Source of the DNA: Hanleya hanleyi
Taxonomy: Eukaryota; Mollusca; Polyplacophora; Lepidopleurida; Hanleyidae
Direction: 5' to 3'
DNA length: 64,000 nucleotides
Assembly: GCA_036873755.1 (NCBI GenBank)
Contig: JAVTVY010056913.1
Span: forward strand, 1 to 64,000
Shown: positions 58,599 to 64,000 of the stretch, one piece after another
How positions within the stretch are numbered: the stretch's first letter is position 1
Layout of the letters: every line of letters begins with the position of its first letter
Notes under the pieces: model-generated
Told to the model about the DNA's origin: nothing
Databases searched by the model: none
Seen by the model: the letters and a program-made list of their open reading frames with translations, nothing else
Program-made: the position numbers and the translations under genes

Positions 58599-61511
58599 GG
58601 GAGCGTGTCAAAAGTTTTGACGCGAACGCGTTCATTTTTGAACAGGAGGTCGTTCATTTCCGCATGCGTCAGGCCGTTCATTTTACACAGCAGCGTCAGA
58701 AAATGAACAGTCGAACGTTCATTTTTGAACGTTCATTTTTGAACGTTCATTTTTTTAATGCACTCTGACGTTCATTTTCGCACGTTCGTTTTCGCATGTT
58801 CATTTTCTCACGTGCGCAAACGGCTGGCGTTTGACGTGAGCAGAAATGAACAACATACAGAAAGCTGCCATCCCGATACTAAAAAACGCGCCGGATCAAA
58901 TCTACTTTCTCATCGCGCGTCATTCCCGTGTTATAGATTTTATTGTAATTTGCCATGTCTTTTTCTTCGTGTGTGTATATATTCAATGCATTCCGTAATC
59001 ATGTGGAGTGGTATTACCGATGTCGGTGATTTTCTTCAATAAAACAAGGGTAAAACTAAAAGTAAAACGTTTTTCTTTTTCTTGTCCCATCTCCACTTCA
59101 GCGGTTTGTCATCACCTACATGTATATATGAGTGTTCGCTTATATAATACTTGACAAGATAAATTAATGACTTCTTTCTTGTTTATTTTCCCCAGTGTTT
59201 TACTTGTTTGATGTGGATTTTTACATTTCGTGAATCTCTTCTTCATCCACCAAAAAATGAGATTCTCGGTCGGGCGATCAATAGTCATGGCCTACGGCGC
59301 TTGCATCCCGTGGATAGATTGTTCCGTCATGGACATGTTACTTTAAATGATTCTTCTTTATCAACTTACAAACGTATTCCAGCGATCTGTAATGCCTGAA
59401 AATGGTATAATTTTAATAAAGAAGCCGACAGTATGTATTGAAAATGAAGTTCGTGAGCTGGAAATGGGCCCTATAGAGAATACTTTGTATGCGGGAAAGA
59501 AGGAAGGGTTTAGGCTCCGCAAAGGATATTTCAATACATTGGTCTATGAAAAATATACATCTTCTTTAAAGAAATGTTTTGATGTGTTGGTGTTTGAACT
59601 GCGTCCTTTTGTTTTATTTACAAATGAAGGGGCCCTCACAGGTTGCATAATGACGGGCGCCACATGCGTGATGAAGTCTCCACGTGAATCAATCGGTCCA
59701 TATATCATTTTTAAAGAAATGGTTTGTTTTATTGACAAATAGGAGACCTCACATGGCGGCCTACCTTGAGATATGACGGGAGCTGCATGGCGTCTCTGCG
59801 TGATTCAGTCGGGCCATGTCTTTTTATAATGATCATACATGTAGTTTGTAGGCCTGTATACTTTCCCTGATTTACTCATTTCTTATTGAAGATAATATTA
59901 CTGAAGACAAAAAATTCCCAATGTCATAAGAATAAATCGTTATATAAGTGAATGACTTTCGTATATTTATATGTCTATATTATACTTTTGTCACTATGTA
60001 TTTCCTTTACGATTACCGGGAGACGCATTAATAAGTTCGGCTTATTGCGCTCCTGTCGTCAAATAAACTATTTAAACCAAGTGAATGGCGGTATTGTGGT
60101 TACTCTGGAAATAGGGAGCTGATCAGGTTCTCTTTTCTCCCCCAGCGCAGATGCAATTGGCATATTTCCAAGCAAAAAGGAAACACGTTTTTTTTTCTTT
60201 TGTTGTTCTTGATTACTATTGCGATTTATGCTCTCCATTATATATCTCTGACAAAGTTCATCTATGTGTGGACAAAGATGAAAAACTAGGCTCCAGGATT
60301 CTGACAATGTTAGTATGGAGATGTATAAATTCCAATTAAACAAGAGTAAACTATAATAAATTTATAATTTCAGTTCAGGAAATGAGCTACGACAAATATA
60401 CTTTATATTTATAAAACCAAGACAGGTGTTAAAAATTTGATGAATGCATATTAATAATTTCAAAACATGACTAATTTCCTACCCGCAGCTAAAGACATCT
60501 CAATTCTGGTGCATGATTGGTGGGGGGCTATGCATTCAACAACTATTGATCTAGTCCTGTTGTGAGAAGCATGGCTTTCGAACCTCGCATTTCTGGGCCT
60601 CCTGTGCAGACGACCCACGCGCGTCACACACTATCAATACAGAGCAGGTCGGACAGTACAATATGGGACAGCTAGGGGTTTAGCATATACGGTTAACATT
60701 CGGGATCAACATTCGCCGAATGCCATCTATCAAATTTGTTATATAAATGTCATACAAATACGTAATATAATAATGTGTGGTTTGATATCACAACAAAGTC
60801 CTTATTTGTCTATCAAATTAATTCAAATTACGAACATTTTAAGGAGCTTATTACTTGTTCACCCGATTATTGTATCATTCTTTACGATATTTGGTCACAT
60901 CGGACTTTTAATAAAACCAAATCAGTATGGTGATATTTCTCTGTCGAAGTTTAATATTATATAGTTCATCTCGTTTTCTTCCAAAAACATAATACATGCG
61001 CGTTAGTTCCTATATGTCGCTCGTTCTATAATTCCCGGTAAATTATTCCCCAGAATATGCACGAAAGATCCACTTTTATTATATTAAATACATTTATTGA
61101 ATTTGCTGTAGATAAACGTCAAATCTTTGCCATAGTTGCTTTGAAAGAACGAAAGTACTTCTTCAGAGGAAGTGGGTTATATACCTACGAAAGCTAGTGC
61201 AAAATAAATACAGTTAAGTCTCAAAGGTGCTGCCTTTTCAAGTGTTCTGTTTTTGTTTGTTTTTTTCGTTCTAATAAGAGTCGACACGATAGCCGTAATG
61301 TGAGCCCTTCAGCGAATTCTGACCGCTATCATACATACTAATTTGAACGTTCAAAAAAGAACGTTCTTTTTCTGACGTTCATTTTTTCTGACGGGGTAGT
61401 GTTCATTTTCTGACTGTCGAACGTTCGTTTGCTGGAAGAAAAAGAACGAGTACCTGTTCATTTTCTGACGCATTCTTTTAGTTTGAACGTCAAAACTTTT
61501 GACACGCTCCC
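58599..61511. mobile_element. 2.9-kb Harbinger-like DNA transposon next to the lectin start codon
   Basis: Ends are GGGAGCGTGTCAAAAGTTTT on the left and the exact reverse complement AAAACTTTTGACACGCTCCC on the right, flanked on both sides by TAA. A 3-bp TWA duplication is characteristic of PIF/Harbinger. Both subterminal zones carry GAACGTTC palindromes and 'gttcattttctgac' repeats (58620-58800 and 61340-61490). No DDE transposase was recognised, so it looks non-autonomous or carries an unrelated cargo ORF. Confidence 0.72.
59347..59742 (+). CDS. Hypothetical ORF inside the Harbinger-like element
   Basis: A 131-codon frame with normal-looking composition: PENGIILIKKPTVCIENEV, ELEMGPIENTLYAGKKEGF, FDVLVFELRPFVLFTNEGAL. 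No domain was recognised. Part of its 3' end ('tgacgggcgccacatgcgtgatg') is imperfectly repeated just downstream (about 59775-59840). It may be chance, or a cargo gene fragment carried by the transposon. Confidence 0.25.
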   Translation: MILLYQLTNVFQRSVMPENGIILIKKPTVCIENEVRELEMGPIENTLYAGKKEGFRLRKGYFNTLVYEKYTSSLKKCFDVLVFELRPFVLFTNEGALTGCIMTGATCVMKSPRESIGPYIIFKEMVCFIDK

Positions 61512-61830
61512 TAACGCTGAAGGTATGACAGTGCAGACTGTAGAGCTGTGAATTAACGCGGCAGGTACGGCGGTGCAGACTATGGAACTGTTGTTGTATT
61601 AAAGTGGCAGGTACGAGACTCCGACTTCTCGCTTCTGTTACTGTTTAAAATAAACTGTATTTTTAACGTTCAGACAGTGATTCAAATGACGATGCAGACT
61701 ATAGAACCTTGTACATGTATTAACGCGGCAGACTCTGATTTTTTCGTTTCTGTTACTGTTCTTTGAATGTTTAACGTTCACTGCGTGCTCCAAATGACTG
61801 TGCAGACTCTATACTTCATTCACTGACGAG
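61512..61830. repeat. Degenerate repeat upstream of the Harbinger-like element
   Basis: Recurring 'gtgcagactatggaac', 'taacgcggcag' and 'cttctgttactgtt' words spaced about 60-160 bp apart. No coding role is evident. Confidence 0.55.
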
Positions 61831-62379
61831 AACTTGGAGAATACAGGACTGGTACAAACCATCGGGATGTGCCAGTATATGAACGATTCTATGAAAATAT
61901 TTTACTCATATTTTATGGATGTCCTTACACATAGTCGGAACGAGAAAAAAACGCTTTCGCCGTTGAACTACCCTGATATCATCAGTCATCCATTTGCCGT
62001 GAACAAATACAATGGAATATTCCCTTGGGTCCCAGTCCGAATACCACTTATCGTATCTCCCAGATTTGGGGTCGTGGTATGATGCTTAGAGCATTACTTC
62101 CCTTCATTGCATTGTTTTCTTGTAATATACAGTATCTCAGCCTAAAATTTATTGTATTAACATTGATGGAAGCAAATCTATAGCAGGGGCTTTTGACGAA
62201 ATTTAAATGCGGGGGGAGGGGTGGGGAGGGAGGATGACTTCTACGTTCTTCACAAACTTCCACAGAATCATCAGCCCTTATCTTGTTTGCCTGTTTGTTT
62301 GTTCGGCCCGTATATCATGAATTTTCGCCAAGACAGTATTGGGAGCACTGTGAAAGACGAGGAGTCAATAAAACCGGGA

Positions 62380-63010
62380 CCGTAAGTTGGTTTGCGCTGG
62401 AAAATTATCATGCGAATGCGTACTGGGCAGCCGGACCTGAGATAGACGTTTTGGGCTCTATTATAGGCAAGACATCCGTGGTCCAAATGGATCGTTTGGG
62501 GTGTCATCTTTAAGCGCTCGTACTGGGATGGTTTTCATTGGAACTTGCGTCGTCATTCACGATATAGCGTACGACGGCAAGGCGAGGCTGATGTAGGATT
62601 TATTGGAAGTTACGTCAATCTGCGCATGCGCAATCGGGAAATAGTAGAAAAAGAGCGTTTGAGTCGGACATTTGTGGTAGGTTTGGTCATTTCTCTGTGG
62701 AGTAAACTACAGGGTTTATTTGTACGCCGTAGAGCATGATACGAAAGGTCGCGCGCAGTTGGTTGAATTTCGCTGGAAAGATTTGGTGCTCACTGGTCAG
62801 GCAGGCACGGGATGAGCACTTTAGGCCGACCATCCCTTGTCCAAATGGGCATGGGGATATCGCCTTGGATCCCCTATGGCCCCAACATAGACCTACTGTA
62901 TGCCGTCTATTAGTCAAGATAAACTCAATTTAGCGGGTGGCGGCACGCAGGGGCGCGTTTGGAGTATAGGTGGACTCTCCATGGTCCAAATATAGCGTAT
63001 AGGGTCTAGA
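62380..63010. repeat. Degenerate GTCCAAATGG repeat region
   Basis: Words such as 'gtccaaatgg', 'ttggaagttacgt' and 'gcgcatgcgcaa' recur, resembling the repeat at 50590-50965. Probably part of a second, related long-inverted-repeat element extending beyond the window. Confidence 0.5.
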
Positions 63011-63164
63011 CTACGACTGAGCTGTCTTTATTGGAAGTGACGTAATCTGTGACGTTATCACTAGTAGAGAATTCCCAGAGTCGCTCGAATGCGACCTTGA
63101 GCCTACCCATAAATACTGACCCTTAGGATTAGGCATGTGGAGGTGAATATGATCTCGTTGTTTA

Positions 63165-63960
63165 CAGGTTCCTGGGCCAGTGTTACACGCATGCGCAATG
63201 GAAGAGTAGTAGAAGAGATAGGGCATTTTCGATGTGGGTGTCTATACGGTAAGTATTGTGGTATTTATGTCATGTCTTTTTAACGTACGTTAAGGCCCGG
63301 TAACGTCTGTATTATCGCAGCTACGGCAGAGTGAAATATCCCAGAATATATCGCATAGTTATCCCAACTGGCCACCTATTCATCGAAATGCAGAGACGCC
63401 GTAACGCTGAGGATATAAGTTCCTCTATGTCTGCTATACCTATGCTCCCACGTCTCAAAGCCATGATCCAGACGCATGAGAGAAAGAAAGGTCAACGTAT
63501 TCAAAAGTTTTCCTATGATTTATTCTACCCAATGTTGTATTATACCCACGCTGGGAAAGCCGCGCTGGGTATGTTTACACCTCGTGTGTCTATGTTTTTG
63601 TCCACGTATCAGATTCATTGCCAGACGCAATCAGAAGCCGCCATTTGGTGTTGCGTCTGTCTTCGGCCGTGTTCGCTAATCGTATTTTTCTAAGCGACTT
63701 CGTGCAGTTCCGGACAATGCAGTTCAGGGTTTTTACCTGTTCCACTCAGAGCCCGAGCTCCCAGTTCCAGGAACTTCGAGTTCCAAGAGCTCTGAGTTTC
63801 AAGAGCTCCGATCTCCAAGATCTCCGATCTCTCAGTTATCTTATCCCCGAAATCAGAGCCATTGCATGCAAAAACGACTTTAGCTTGGGTGTGTTTACAT
63901 TTCATGTATGCTCTTATCCGTGTATGGAATACATCATCTGGTTCTTTTGCCCAATCAGAA
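63165..63960. repeat. Dispersed repeat shared with 51640-52150
   Basis: Same landmark order as the copy at 51640-52150, with insertions. It contains a run of 'gagctc'/'gagttcc' words at 63745-63835. A 120-codon plus-strand frame (63331-63693) overlaps the repeat and is not recognised. Confidence 0.55.
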
Positions 63961-64000
63961 CACGATATTTATCTGTCTTCGACCATGTTTGCTCTTGTCC

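Noticed and set aside
58620..61490. Link between the GAACGTTC palindromes of the Harbinger-like element and the GGAACGTTC of the 40-bp satellite
   Set aside because: Only an 8-bp palindrome is shared; surrounding sequence differs, so coincidence is sufficient.

Overview
The window is eukaryotic and animal: introns with GT-AG junctions, phase-compatible exons, AT-rich spacer, microsatellites and abundant inverted-repeat DNA transposons. The encoded exons (C-type lectin domains, six-cysteine PAN/apple-like domains, Thr-rich mucin-like stalks and a C-terminal transmembrane exon of a type I recall from molluscan surface proteins) point to a lophotrochozoan, most likely a mollusc. No bacterial-style operon is present.

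The main gene lies on the minus strand from the start codon at 58572 to the stop codon at 10206. I assembled it from 13 coding exons: signal peptide; CTLD1 (two exons); PAN1; short stalk; CTLD2 (two exons); PAN2; long Thr/Ser stalk; CTLD3 (two exons); PAN3; transmembrane plus tail. Every inter-module junction is phase 1, the junction inside each CTLD is phase 2, and the exon lengths sum to 3525 nt, exactly 1175 codons. The likely product is a single-pass cell-surface lectin of about 1174 residues with three CTLD-PAN modules on mucin-like spacers.

The introns of this gene are full of mobile DNA. Intron 2, which splits CTLD1, is 22.4 kb. It holds a 40-bp satellite, ATCATCC satellites near both ends, nested palindromes (35.1-38.7 kb), a plus-strand pseudogene resembling the C-terminal region of SAMD3-like proteins (39.4-44.0 kb), mirrored CTGGTAATGATCTGG arrays, a 157-bp tandem repeat, and a 3.9-kb element with long inverted termini (49.8-53.8 kb) containing a small membrane-protein ORF and a C2H2 zinc-finger ORF. 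A Harbinger-like element (58599-61511) sits 26 bp upstream of the start codon.

The left flank (1-10.2 kb) has no intact gene. It holds a decayed Polinton/Maverick-type fragment (capsid-like and adenain-like protease remnants, 351-1891) interrupted by a TTAA-flanked MITE whose relative lies at 5773-6359, plus small tandem duplications and a (GT)n tract. The right end (61.5-64 kb) is repetitive and carries sequence related to the interior of the 49.8-53.8 kb element. All calls come from reading the sequence; no alignment or database search was run.
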